64,000 nucleotides of DNA from NCBI RefSeq assembly GCF_902497745.1, contig NZ_CABVHJ010000007.1, positions 43,773-107,772 of the forward strand, written 5' to 3'. The position numbers and the translations under genes were made by a program. The notes below the pieces were generated by a model. The model was not told the origin of the DNA. It searched no databases and saw nothing but the letters and a program-made list of their open reading frames with translations. How positions within the stretch are numbered: the stretch's first letter is position 1; every line of letters starts with the position of its first letter. Of the stretch, positions 48,310-60,915 are shown in pieces. This stretch comes from Pseudomonas fluorescens (GTDB lineage Bacteria > Pseudomonadota > Gammaproteobacteria > Pseudomonadales > Pseudomonadaceae).

Positions 48310-50748
48310 TCAGGCCGGCTTGGCTTCGGCCAAAGCCTCTTGTGCCAACTCCTTCTCCGCTTCCTTGAGGTCTTCTTCGCTGATCATCTCGGCGATGTCG
48401 CGCAAGCGCTCGACCACCCGTGCATTGATGCTGCCTTCCGGGAATTCGCCATCGGCATTCGGCTCACCGGCCGGTTCACCGACCAGAAGGCTCAGCGCTT
48501 CATCCGCCTGACGCACCGCGTAAACGTGGAACTGCCCGGCACGCACCGCCGCCAGCACTTTCTCATCGAGCATCAGCGTGGCGACGTTGGCCTGCGGAAT
48601 GATCGCGCCCTGCTCGCCGGTCAAGCCGCGTGCTTCGCAGAGGCGGAAGAAGCCTTCGATCTTTTCGTTGACTCCGCCCACCGCCTGCACTTCGCCGAAC
48701 TGGTTGATCGAACCGGTAATCGCGAAGCACTGCTTCAACGGCGTTTTCGACAGCGCCGAAATCAACGTGCACGCCTCGCCCAACGACGCACTGTCGCCAT
48801 CGACGTAACCGTAGGATTGCTCGAGTGCGATGCTCGCGGAAATCGCCAGCGGGAATTCCTGAGCGTAACGGCTGCCCAGATACCCGGTGAGGATCATCAC
48901 GCCTTTGGAGTGAATCGGCTGCCCGAGGTTGACTTCACGCTCGATGTCGACGATACCGCTGCCACCCGGGTACACCGTGGCGGAAATCCTCGCCGGCACA
49001 CCGAACGCCGAATCGCCGACCTCCAGCACGGTCAGACCGTTGCACTTGCCGACCGCCGCGCCATCGGTGTCGATCAGGATGATCCCGGCGAGCATGTCGT
49101 CGAGAATCCGCGCCGAGACACGCCCGGTGCGCGTGGCTTTGGCCTTCAGCGCACGTTCGATATGACCGGCATCGGTCATATCATCGCCAGCCAGATGACG
49201 GATGAAATCCGCTTCACTGACCAGTTGGAACAGATCGCCGATGCGCGCCGACAGACGCCCTTGGTGTTCGGCCAGACGTGCGCTGTAAGTGGCCAGACGC
49301 GCCACCGCATCGGCAGTCAGCGGTGCCATGCCCTCTTCCGAGGTACGGGTTTTCAACAGCTGGGCGAATTGCTCCAGGCTCTCGTCGACCATCGGGATGT
49401 CTTCGTCGAAGTCCACCAGAACGCGGAACATCTCCTGGAAGTCCGGATCGAGGTCTTGCAGCGTGTAGTACAGCGACCGCGCACCGATGATGATGACTTT
49501 GACCTGCAACGGAATGTGTTGCGGGTTGAGCGTCACAGTGGCGAACCGGCCCATCTCGCCTAGCGGTGATTCCATTTTCAGCTTGCGCGATTGCAGGGCG
49601 CGTTTCAGCGCATCCCACACGAACGGCTCGCTGAGCATTTTTTCCGCTTCAAGAATCAGGAAACCGCCGTTGGCGCGGTGCAAGGCACCCGGACGCAACT
49701 GGCGATACGTGGTGTAGAGCGCGCCCTGATCGGTGGTGTATTCGATACGACCGAAGAGGTTTTCGTAAGTCGGGTGCGGCTCGAACACCACCGGCGCACC
49801 GCCGCTGGCCGGATGCCCGACCACCAGGCTCGGCGCGTATTGCTCTTCCAGCAGCTTGCGCGCGACGGCGTCGGTCTTGCTGTCATCGACCAATTGCTCG
49901 ACCACGGTCTTCAGCAGGTACACCTGCATCGCTTGCAGGTAACCGCAGACCGCAGCGTTTTCCGCGTACTTCTCCGACAGCGGCGACAGCAACGGCTGCA
50001 GCGCCAAGGTGATGGTTTCTTCGTTGAGCGAGCGCAATTGATTGTTCGACTCGCGCTTCCATTGCGGCAGGCTGGCGAGTTCTTCGTTCAGGCGTTCTTC
50101 GAGGCCGGAAATGTCATCGTGGAAACGCTCACGATCGGCTTCCGGCAACTGAGCGAATTCCGCTTCATCCAGCGCTTTGCCGTCGAGCATCGGCGTGAAG
50201 GCAATGTTGCTGGCGTCGCGATACAGGGCGACGTCTTTTTCCAGGGCCAGACGCTCGATGATGTCGAGGGCCTTGTCGTAGCGCTGGTTGAAGGCGCGGT
50301 CGATGGCGCTTTTCTTTTGCTGGTAGGACGGGTGCTCGAACACCGCCGGAAACGTCGCCAGCAGGTTGTCGATCAAACCGTTGATGTCACCGATAAAGGC
50401 GCCGGCCGTGCCCGATGGCAGTTCCAGGGCGCGTGGTTCGCGTGGCTCATCGAAGTTATTGACGTAGACCCAGTCCGCCGGGGTCTGCAGGCGTTTGCCT
50501 TCGGCCTTCAGGTAGCGTTTGACGAACGAGAAGCGGCCGGTGCCGGGTTCGCCCATGACAAAGACGTTGTAACCGGGGCGTGGCATCGCCACACCGAACT
50601 GCAAGGCTTCGACCGCGCGTTCCTGGCCGAGCACACCGCGAAAGGGCTCCAGATCATTGGTGGTAGTGAAGCTGAACTGTTCAGCGGAAAACGGACGGGT
50701 CAGCGCTTCGGGCGCAAGACGCAAGCTGGCAGCAACAGAATCAGGCAT
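48310..50748 (-). CDS. Lon-like ATP-dependent protease, LonB type
   Basis: This 812-residue protein has an AAA+ module with Walker A GEPGTGRF-like (residues about 67-74; the usual Lys is Arg) interrupted by a long helical insert, and a C-terminal Lon protease domain with catalytic Ser in GDSASLGEAC and Lys in VGGVNEKIEGFF. It lacks the Lon substrate-binding N-domain. This class, called Lon protease family protein or YcbZ/LonC-like, is of uncertain target. Start ATG 50748. The 277-bp gap upstream holds divergent promoters not resolved here. Confidence 0.88.
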   Translation of the reverse strand: MPDSVAASLRLAPEALTRPFSAEQFSFTTTNDLEPFRGVLGQERAVEALQFGVAMPRPGYNVFVMGEPGTGRFSFVKRYLKAEGKRLQTPADWVYVNNFDEPREPRALELPSGTAGAFIGDINGLIDNLLATFPAVFEHPSYQQKKSAIDRAFNQRYDKALDIIERLALEKDVALYRDASNIAFTPMLDGKALDEAEFAQLPEADRERFHDDISGLEERLNEELASLPQWKRESNNQLRSLNEETITLALQPLLSPLSEKYAENAAVCGYLQAMQVYLLKTVVEQLVDDSKTDAVARKLLEEQYAPSLVVGHPASGGAPVVFEPHPTYENLFGRIEYTTDQGALYTTYRQLRPGALHRANGGFLILEAEKMLSEPFVWDALKRALQSRKLKMESPLGEMGRFATVTLNPQHIPLQVKVIIIGARSLYYTLQDLDPDFQEMFRVLVDFDEDIPMVDESLEQFAQLLKTRTSEEGMAPLTADAVARLATYSARLAEHQGRLSARIGDLFQLVSEADFIRHLAGDDMTDAGHIERALKAKATRTGRVSARILDDMLAGIILIDTDGAAVGKCNGLTVLEVGDSAFGVPARISATVYPGGSGIVDIEREVNLGQPIHSKGVMILTGYLGSRYAQEFPLAISASIALEQSYGYVDGDSASLGEACTLISALSKTPLKQCFAITGSINQFGEVQAVGGVNEKIEGFFRLCEARGLTGEQGAIIPQANVATLMLDEKVLAAVRAGQFHVYAVRQADEALSLLVGEPAGEPNADGEFPEGSINARVVERLRDIAEMISEEDLKEAEKELAQEALAEAKPA

Positions 50749-51025
50749 CGGGCTTCCTTAACAATCAGGCGGGGCAGATAGCGGCATTCTGGCGCTGCCC
50801 GTGCCCCACTGGCAAGGCGCGCCACACGACAAAGCATAGACAACTGCCCGCCCCTGCCCCGGCACCCGTGAAATCGGGGTTATCGCCAAATCTTTTGTAA
50901 AAACTCACGGAACCCCAGGAACGTGCCTAAACTCCAAACTGCGCGGCTGGAACTAATACTGGCCCACTGGCACCGTCAGGTGTCAGAACCCTGTCCATTG
51001 GTATGCACATAAAGAGAACAAAGCT

Positions 51026-51514
51026 ATGAAACGGATTCTTCTCGGTACTCTCTTCACCGCTGTATCCATCAACGCAATGGCGCAAGCTCCAGGCGGCCCG
51101 GATTGCGGTTGGGGCAACATGCTGTTTGAAGGTCAGCGTGGCACCCCTGCTCACTTCCTCGCTTCTACCACCAACGGTACTTCCGGCAACGCCACCTTCG
51201 GGATGACGTCCGGCACCAACGGTTGCTCGACCAACGCTTCGCTGACCTACGGCGGCAAATCCTGGTTTGCCATGAATGGCATGATGAACGAGCTGTCCGA
51301 AGACATGGCCAAAGGCAACGGCGAAGCGCTGACGACTTATGCCGTGGTACTGGGTGTGGCGCCGGAAGACCGTGCGCACTTCGCCGCTGTGACTCACGAG
51401 CACTTCCAGCAGATCTTCAGCAAGGCTGACGTGACCGCTGAAGACGTGCATACCAACACCCTGGCCGTACTGAAATCGGATCCTCGTCTGGCCAAGTACG
51501 CAACTCAGGCTTAA
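51026..51514 (+). CDS. DUF3015 exported protein
   Basis: This 162-residue protein has a signal peptide MKRILLGTLFTAVSINAMA, then GPDCGWGNMLFEGQRG and TSGTNGCSTN; two cysteines in the mature N-terminus probably pair. The family DUF3015 is periplasmic and of unknown function. It has its own terminator. Confidence 0.85.
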   Translation: MKRILLGTLFTAVSINAMAQAPGGPDCGWGNMLFEGQRGTPAHFLASTTNGTSGNATFGMTSGTNGCSTNASLTYGGKSWFAMNGMMNELSEDMAKGNGEALTTYAVVLGVAPEDRAHFAAVTHEHFQQIFSKADVTAEDVHTNTLAVLKSDPRLAKYATQA

Positions 51515-51524
51515 GCTCGACCCC

Positions 51525-51558
51525 ACCCGCTTCCTTCGGGAAGCGGGTTTTGTTTTTT
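51525..51558 (+). terminator. Terminator of the DUF3015 gene
   Basis: ACCCGCTTCC-TTC-GGGAAGCGGGT followed by TTTGTTTTTT, 10 bp after the stop. Confidence 0.9.
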
Positions 51559-51608
51559 CGGCCCGCCCTCCTTGGGTCTTTATTTCTTTCCTGTTCAAGT
51601 TGCCGACT

Positions 51609-53462
51609 ATGCTCAAACGCCTTGCCTGGCTGGCGCTCTGTGTCTGCGCCCCGCTGTCCGCCGCGCCAACCATCGACCCTCAACGTTTGCAGCAACTGGC
51701 CAACGACCGTTTCTGGATTTCCCTCGGTCACTACGAAACCGCCAAGCTTGGCGGCTGGCGCAGCTATGTCAGCGACAAGAAATTCTTTCTTGCGCCCGAT
51801 GGCAATGAACACCCCGATCATGAACTGGCGGCCACCGTGCAAGCGCTGTACGCCCCGACCAGTCTTGGCGAGCAACATGCGCAATGCGTTTATCCGGCGC
51901 GCACCCGTTGGCTGAAAGCACAGCTCAATCTCAGAGATCTGCCGACACCTGCATGCGCCGAATACAAGAAGTGGTTCAAGGATGTTTCGCCGCACAGCGC
52001 GGTGATGATCTTCCCGGCGGCGTACTTGAACAGTCCGTCGTCGATGTTCGGCCATACCCTGCTGCGTATCGATCAGGCTGACGTGCAAGCCGACAAAACG
52101 TCGCTGCTCAGTTACGCGATCAATTTCGGCGCCTACATCGAAGGTTCGGACAACAGCATTCTTTACGCCTGGAAAGGCTTGATGGGTGGCTATCCGGGGT
52201 TGTTCGCACTGGTGCCATATCAGGAGAAACTCTCGGAATACCGCAGCCTGGAAAACCGTGATCTGTGGGAATACCGACTTAACCTGACCCAGGAAGAAAC
52301 CGCGCGCATGGTCGAGCATGTGTGGGAGCTGAAGCAGATCCAGTTCGACTATTTCTTCTTCGATGAAAACTGCTCGTATCGTTTACTGGAGCTGCTGCAA
52401 GTCGCACGGCCGAGCCTGCGCCTGACCGAACAATTCCCGCTGACCGCGATCCCCACCGATACCGTCAAAGCGGTGAAAGAAGCCGGACTGGTGGAAAGCA
52501 TCGAATATCGCCCGTCCCGTGAGCGCGAATTGCTCAGCCGTGCCGAACCGTTGAGCGACGAAGAACAGCAATGGGTGCTGAACGTCAGCGCCGATCAGCA
52601 AGTGTTGCAGGATCCGACATTCAAAGCCCTGCCCCGCGACCGTCAAGCTTTGATCATCGACGCGGCGTATCGCCTGGAGCGTTACCGCGCCAACGGTCAG
52701 GAACGCGATCCACAACGGGCGCAGCGCAGTTTTGAACTGCTGCGGGCGATCAACAAGAACCCCGCCCCCGAGCTGGAAATTCCACAACCGGGCCTGCCTG
52801 AAGACGGCCATGAATCACGCACCTGGCAGGCCGGTCTCGGCACCCGTGGCGATCGTGCGTTCGGCGAATACGGCTTGCGCATGGCCTATCACGATCTCAA
52901 CGACAACGCCGAAAGCTTCCCGCTCGGCGCGCAGATCGAAATCCTGCAGATGAAGTTGCGTCAGTACGAGGGTAATCACTGGCAGTTCCAGCAATTGGAT
53001 CTGGCGACGATTCGTTCGCTGACACCGCGCAATGAGCTGCTACAGCCGCTGTCGTGGCAGGTCACTGGCGGCCTGGAGCGAGTGCCGGGCAAGCATGATG
53101 ACGAAACGCTGGTCAGCCACGTCAACGGTGGCGGTGGCGGCACGTGGGCGCTGGGTGACGATGTGCTGGGTTTTGCCCTCGGCACCGTGCGCGTTGAGCA
53201 CAACAATGATTTCGCCGAGTTCGTGTCCCCCGCCGGCGGGTTCAATACCGGCGTGTTGTGGAAAAACCCGCTGGGCAACCTGAGCCTGGAAGCCAAGGGC
53301 GATTACTTTTTCAATGGCGAAGTGCGCCGGAGCCTGAGTTTGAATCAGCAGTGGGAGTTGTCGCGCAATCTGGGTTTGCGCCTGAGTGCGCAGCGTGAGT
53401 TCAGCCACCTTGCTACGCCGGAAACGGAAGTCATGCTTGAAGTGAAGTGGTATCACTACTGA
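51609..53462 (+). CDS. DUF4105 (Lnb N-terminal domain-like) exported protein
   Basis: This 617-residue protein has a signal peptide ending APLSA, then a DUF4105 domain (about 100-290) with the His of PSSMFGHTLLRI and the Cys of FDENCSYRLLELL. These correspond to the catalytic pair of the Gram-positive lipoprotein N-acyltransferase Lnb, whose domain is the same family. The last 200 residues are beta-strand rich and could form an outer-membrane-type barrel (ends EVKWYHY with aromatic terminus). ATG 51609 is preferred over TTG 51600. Role in Pseudomonas not established. Confidence 0.8.
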   Translation: MLKRLAWLALCVCAPLSAAPTIDPQRLQQLANDRFWISLGHYETAKLGGWRSYVSDKKFFLAPDGNEHPDHELAATVQALYAPTSLGEQHAQCVYPARTRWLKAQLNLRDLPTPACAEYKKWFKDVSPHSAVMIFPAAYLNSPSSMFGHTLLRIDQADVQADKTSLLSYAINFGAYIEGSDNSILYAWKGLMGGYPGLFALVPYQEKLSEYRSLENRDLWEYRLNLTQEETARMVEHVWELKQIQFDYFFFDENCSYRLLELLQVARPSLRLTEQFPLTAIPTDTVKAVKEAGLVESIEYRPSRERELLSRAEPLSDEEQQWVLNVSADQQVLQDPTFKALPRDRQALIIDAAYRLERYRANGQERDPQRAQRSFELLRAINKNPAPELEIPQPGLPEDGHESRTWQAGLGTRGDRAFGEYGLRMAYHDLNDNAESFPLGAQIEILQMKLRQYEGNHWQFQQLDLATIRSLTPRNELLQPLSWQVTGGLERVPGKHDDETLVSHVNGGGGGTWALGDDVLGFALGTVRVEHNNDFAEFVSPAGGFNTGVLWKNPLGNLSLEAKGDYFFNGEVRRSLSLNQQWELSRNLGLRLSAQREFSHLATPETEVMLEVKWYHY

Positions 53463-53485
53463 GCTGAAGCCCGACAAATTCCCCC

Positions 53486-53513
53486 TGTGGGAGCGAGCCT
53501 GCTCGCTCCCACA
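53486..53513. repeat. Collapsed REP palindrome
   Basis: TGTGGGAGCGAGC and GCTCGCTCCCACA are joined by only 2 bp (CT), a perfect 13-bp inverted repeat. It looks like a REP pair from which the whole centre has been deleted. Confidence 0.85.
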
Positions 53514-53619
53514 TTGGATTTGTGGTGTTAATGGTTTTTTCACAGGGCTTCGACAGCCGCCTCATGAATCCCCTTCTAGACTTTCCCCATAAGCCGGACA
53601 ACCGGCGCGGGAGAGTGCG

Positions 53620-53976
53620 ATGTGGCGGTGTGCGGGATTGCTGGGTGTTGTGCTGTTGCTGGGCGGTTGCCAGACCACCCACGAAGATCTGATCGCCAAG
53701 GGTTATCCACCGGCCTTCGCCGACGGCTTCGATGACGGCTGCATCAGCGGCCGCCAGGCGGCCGGTTCGATCAGCGGCGAATTCCGCAAGAACGTGCCGC
53801 GTTATCTTAAAGACAAGCAATACGCCGAAGGCTGGACCGACGGCTTCCGCCAGTGTCAGGCAATGCTCGAAAACAAGGGACGCGAAGAGTACCGCAACGA
53901 ACACTGGGACGAACGCGAGCGCGCCTGGCAGCAACAGAAAGATCAGGACGCCGGGCGGGCTTATCGCTCGCAATAG
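53620..53976 (+). CDS. Small lipoprotein of unknown function
   Basis: This 118-residue protein has a signal peptide with lipobox LLGGC (Cys17). The mature part has the repeated motif YPPAFADGFDDGC and YAEGWTDGFRQC (Ala/Glu-x-Gly-(Phe/Trp)-x-Asp-Gly) and a charged C-terminus (REEYRNEHWDERERAWQQQK). No known function. The start at 53620 (ATG) follows GGGAGAG. Confidence 0.75.
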   Translation: MWRCAGLLGVVLLLGGCQTTHEDLIAKGYPPAFADGFDDGCISGRQAAGSISGEFRKNVPRYLKDKQYAEGWTDGFRQCQAMLENKGREEYRNEHWDERERAWQQQKDQDAGRAYRSQ

Positions 53977-54046
53977 GTCGCTCCCAGACATCCAGTGAAA
54001 CCAAATGCCTGCGAGCATGGCCCAAACCTCATACGAGGAGGACACC

Positions 54047-55968
<1,922 letters not shown>

Positions 55969-56074
55969 TTATGAAATTAAATGGTGCACAGGATATAAAT
56001 CAGAAGGTTTTTTAGCCAGTTTTGCACCTGAATGGTGAGACCAAATTTGAGATCTGCACCAAAAGCTATACCGC

Positions 56075-56140
56075 TTTCGCGAGCAGGCTCGCTCCCACAG
56101 GGGAATGCATTTCAAAGGTGGGAGCGAGCCTGCTCGCGAA
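56075..56140. repeat. Paired REP element, reversed orientation
   Basis: Here the arms face outward: GCGAGCAGGCTCGCTCCCAC comes first and GTGGGAGCGAGCCTGCTCGC second, separated by about 16 bp. The gap 55876-56172 otherwise holds the gdhA promoter region. Confidence 0.85.
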
Positions 56141-56172
56141 GTGGTCATCTCGGCACTCCCGAAAAACCAGGC

Positions 56173-56208
56173 AAAAAAAAACGGAGCCCGAAGGCTCCGT
56201 TCTTTTTA
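56173..56208 (-). terminator. Terminator of ettA
   Basis: On the minus strand ACGGAGCC-TTCG-GGCTCCGT is followed by nine T; a very strong intrinsic terminator. Confidence 0.92.
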
Positions 56209-56224
56209 TGCAACCAACCCGATA

Positions 56225-57916
<1,692 letters not shown>

Positions 57917-57987
57917 GGTTTGATTCGCCTTTAATCCTGTATTTTCAGTGCTTTGAGGGTAGAGACAGGCGCTTAAACTCTGGAAAT

Positions 57988-58002
57988 AAAACGTTAAGTT
58001 TT
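57988..58002. promoter_or_regulatory. Inverted repeat near the element's left end
   Basis: AAAACGTTAAGTTTT has 5-bp perfect arms (AAAAC/GTTTT) around GTTAA, in the 147-bp region between ettA and the first recombinase. It may be a recombinase or regulator site. The same 147 bp must also hold both divergent promoters; a TATACT at 58027-58032 may be the -10 for the recombinase operon, with no good -35. Confidence 0.35.
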
Positions 58003-58063
58003 GCGCTGACCGTCCGATACCCCTGACTATACTTAGAAAAGTTATGTTTTATGAGGGAGCTAC

Positions 58064-59326
58064 ATGGGTTTCCAGGTCATAGAGCAGGTGGTGAATGCTG
58101 CTCGAAGAAAGCTGTTGGTGCAAGACTACATTCCTGCGTACTACCCCAACCTATACATCACCATGGAGCACTCGGGCAGAGCCCTCGAAACAACCAAGAA
58201 GTACCTTGAGCATCTGGCTGTGTTTGAGGAGTTTCTGGCGTTTTCCTCCATTGATCTGATTTCTCACCTCGAACAGCGCCCTCACAGCAGGTACCTGACA
58301 GACAGTGAGCTTTCCAGATTTGTGTCGGACGCGGGGTTCAGCAAGCAAACCTTGGCCATGAAATATGCGGGGATGCGTTTGCATCCGACTGCCTACAAAT
58401 CCGTTGGCAAGGTCCACGCACAGCAGCGAATCGAGGCTGTACGCGACTATCTAGCCTTTCTCTATGACAAGCTGGGTGATCACTCAACACGATATGAGGC
58501 GGTTGACGATCTGAAGAAGCGCATCAACCGCAAGATCAAAGCGGCCAGACCTGCGTGGAAAAAAACGCGAACGAAAGAAATGAAGGGGCTTACGAGTCAA
58601 GAGCGAACTCGATTGCTGGAAATCATGCATCCAGATCACGCCGAGAACCCCTTTTCAGATGAAGCCATCAGACTGCGTAACTACATCATTTTGCTGCTGG
58701 GCCTCGACATGGGGCTGCGACGCTCCGAGATGCTGCTGATCAAGACTAGCGATATTCACTGGCACAGTCGTCAACTAGCGGTGGTCAACCTTGAGGATGA
58801 GAGCCTCGATCCACGAACGATGGCCCCGCAATTCAAAACCAACGAGCGCATGCTGGTGATGACCGATGACTTGTATGACGCAATAACTGAGTACGAATCG
58901 AAATATCGCCACAGAAAGCTCCGTAGCGGTGCATCGCTAGCGAGAAGGCATCCGTTTTTGCTGGTGGCGCACAAGCGAAATGAGGGCGGACCTCTGACCA
59001 TCAAGGCAGTGGATGGCGTTCTGTCCAGAGTCCGCGAAATAGCGCCGGAACTGGCTCATGTGCACCCGCATATTCTGAGGCATGACGCGGTTTGCACGAT
59101 GCTGGAAAGCATGCGTGAGGAACTTGCACTGCTCACGCCGGAGGACCGCATCACGCAAGTCCAAAAGACCCTAACCTGGATGTTCGGCTGGAGTCCCGAC
59201 TCGAACATGCCCGGCCACTACGGCGCGAAATTCTGGAAGGAAGAGGCAGACAAAGCAATTCAGAAACGGGCCGAGCGGTTTACGGCCAGCCGTCAGAAAG
59301 CCGACACGACACGAGGAGGTTCATAG
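58064..59326 (+). CDS. Tyrosine recombinase 1 of element
   Basis: This 420-residue site-specific recombinase has an N-terminal SAM-like core-binding region (about 40-140) and a catalytic domain with all key residues in sight: box I Arg219 (GLDMGLRRSEM), H336-x2-R339 (HPHILRH), Trp376 in the second His/Trp position, and nucleophile Tyr386 (GHYGAKFW). GAGGGAG precedes ATG 58064. It is the first gene of the operon and overlaps the next by one base (TAGTG). Codon use is less GC-rich than the housekeeping genes around it. It would be the TnpA-like or GmtY-like member of the set. Confidence 0.85.
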   Translation: MGFQVIEQVVNAARRKLLVQDYIPAYYPNLYITMEHSGRALETTKKYLEHLAVFEEFLAFSSIDLISHLEQRPHSRYLTDSELSRFVSDAGFSKQTLAMKYAGMRLHPTAYKSVGKVHAQQRIEAVRDYLAFLYDKLGDHSTRYEAVDDLKKRINRKIKAARPAWKKTRTKEMKGLTSQERTRLLEIMHPDHAENPFSDEAIRLRNYIILLLGLDMGLRRSEMLLIKTSDIHWHSRQLAVVNLEDESLDPRTMAPQFKTNERMLVMTDDLYDAITEYESKYRHRKLRSGASLARRHPFLLVAHKRNEGGPLTIKAVDGVLSRVREIAPELAHVHPHILRHDAVCTMLESMREELALLTPEDRITQVQKTLTWMFGWSPDSNMPGHYGAKFWKEEADKAIQKRAERFTASRQKADTTRGGS

Positions 59327-60915
59327 TGAACATTCCCGTCGAAGCACTTCAGGCACCAAAGCAGAGCACCCTAGATGCGTGGCTGAACACGCCTCGCCTG
59401 GCGAAATGTGGGGAGGTGTTCACGCCCGCTGACCCCATGTGGAAACCGGATAAGTCGACTAGTGATTCAGTTAACTGGAAAGCGGCTATTGCCTGCGTCT
59501 CGCCGGACTGGCGGCCTTGGTTGCACGCCGCCCTGGTGTACCGAATGGGCGATGTGGCAGCGCGCACGGTTGCTAACACTGCCAGTGTGTTGTCGCGGGC
59601 TGCTCAGGCTGGGCTTGACCCGCTCAACGAGGATCAACTGATCGCACTGCGGGAGCGCTTTAGCGATAAAGAGTTTAGTGTCATGGCCTCCTTCATAGCG
59701 TTTTGGCACGATTGCGAATCCCTGGAACAGCGCCCGTCGCAATCCCTGATCGATGCCTACAAGGAATTGCCCAGGAAAAAGAATTCCAGCAACGATGTGA
59801 TCCTTAGCCTAGACCCCGAAGAAGGCCCGCTCACACAGGTCGAGCAGGACGCGCTGCATCAATGGATACATGAGCAGTTTTGTCACGGGCAGTTAGATTT
59901 CGAGCAGTACATTTACCTGCGCATGTTGATGATTTACGGACAGCGTGGCTATCAGGTGCGAATGATGGTTTTTGGTGACTTCACGGAGAGCGAGGTCAAG
60001 TTTCATTGGGCAAAGCAAAAAGGCGACGAGGCGGGTTGGCGAAAAAAATCCGAAAGATTTAGGCTGGATGAGGACCTCTACAACACAGTGCAGGCCTACA
60101 AGGCAATGATTCTGGCGCAACTTTGGCAAACGTACCCAAGCGGTGTCGATTGGAATGTAGCCATCCAGAATGTGCCGCTCTTTCGTAAGAAGCTGGATCG
60201 TGATGCAGCAGAAGCTTGGAAACGGCGGTGGAATCCCCCTGTGTTGCTCGATAGCCCCCTTCAAAAAGCCCTCGAAGACGCGCCGCAGCCCCTCTTTCAT
60301 GTCGGATCAGGCACGGTCAAGCAATGGCTTCGTCACATCGAGCGGATGGAGAGTTTTCCAATTTCGCCTCGCACCCATCAGCCGCTGAAAGTGACGGGGC
60401 ACCGGTTCAGGCACACCCTCGGCACGGACCTTTCCAATGCGGGGCTGAGTGAGTTTGCGATAGCCCGCGCATTGATGCATAGCGATACTCGAACAGTGCG
60501 AAAGTACCGCGCCGTGTCGACGGAGTTGCTGGCGTTGATCGACGCGAAGATGAACAACCATATGGCCTTGATTGTGAATGCGTTCACCGGGATCATCGTC
60601 ACAGATCTCACCTCAGCCATAAACGGGGATCGAGCGGATCGCCTAATCGAGGATGTGGCAGTGTGCGGTGCCACGACCGCCTGCCTTCTCGATGCGCCGT
60701 ATACCTGTTATGCATGCGGAAAATTCCAGCCCCTTTTGCACGCCAATCACCGCGAGGTCCTTGAGCGATTGGAGCGTCGCCGGGAGCAAACCATTGCCAC
60801 GGATAAAACGACCGGCGTGCTATGGGATCGGGCCATTCTCGCTTGCCGAAAGGTTATTCTGGATTGCGAGGCCATGCGCCGATCATCGGACTCAAGGGCA
60901 CAGAAGAATGACTGA
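59326..60915 (+). CDS. Tyrosine recombinase 2 of element, with Cys/His tail
   Basis: This 529-residue protein starts at GTG 59326, with AGGAGG upstream. The catalytic domain has a degenerate box I (IYGQRGYQVRMM, R207), H359-x2-R362 (GHRFRHTLGTDLSNAG), H385 and nucleophile Tyr394 (VRKYRAVS). After the catalytic domain comes an extra segment with C447, C453, C461-x2-C464 (YTCYACGKF), H472 and H475, probably a zinc-binding module. It overlaps gene 3 by 8 bp. Three such recombinases in a row recall RIT elements, though gene sizes differ. Confidence 0.82.
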   Translation: MNIPVEALQAPKQSTLDAWLNTPRLAKCGEVFTPADPMWKPDKSTSDSVNWKAAIACVSPDWRPWLHAALVYRMGDVAARTVANTASVLSRAAQAGLDPLNEDQLIALRERFSDKEFSVMASFIAFWHDCESLEQRPSQSLIDAYKELPRKKNSSNDVILSLDPEEGPLTQVEQDALHQWIHEQFCHGQLDFEQYIYLRMLMIYGQRGYQVRMMVFGDFTESEVKFHWAKQKGDEAGWRKKSERFRLDEDLYNTVQAYKAMILAQLWQTYPSGVDWNVAIQNVPLFRKKLDRDAAEAWKRRWNPPVLLDSPLQKALEDAPQPLFHVGSGTVKQWLRHIERMESFPISPRTHQPLKVTGHRFRHTLGTDLSNAGLSEFAIARALMHSDTRTVRKYRAVSTELLALIDAKMNNHMALIVNAFTGIIVTDLTSAINGDRADRLIEDVAVCGATTACLLDAPYTCYACGKFQPLLHANHREVLERLERRREQTIATDKTTGVLWDRAILACRKVILDCEAMRRSSDSRAQKND

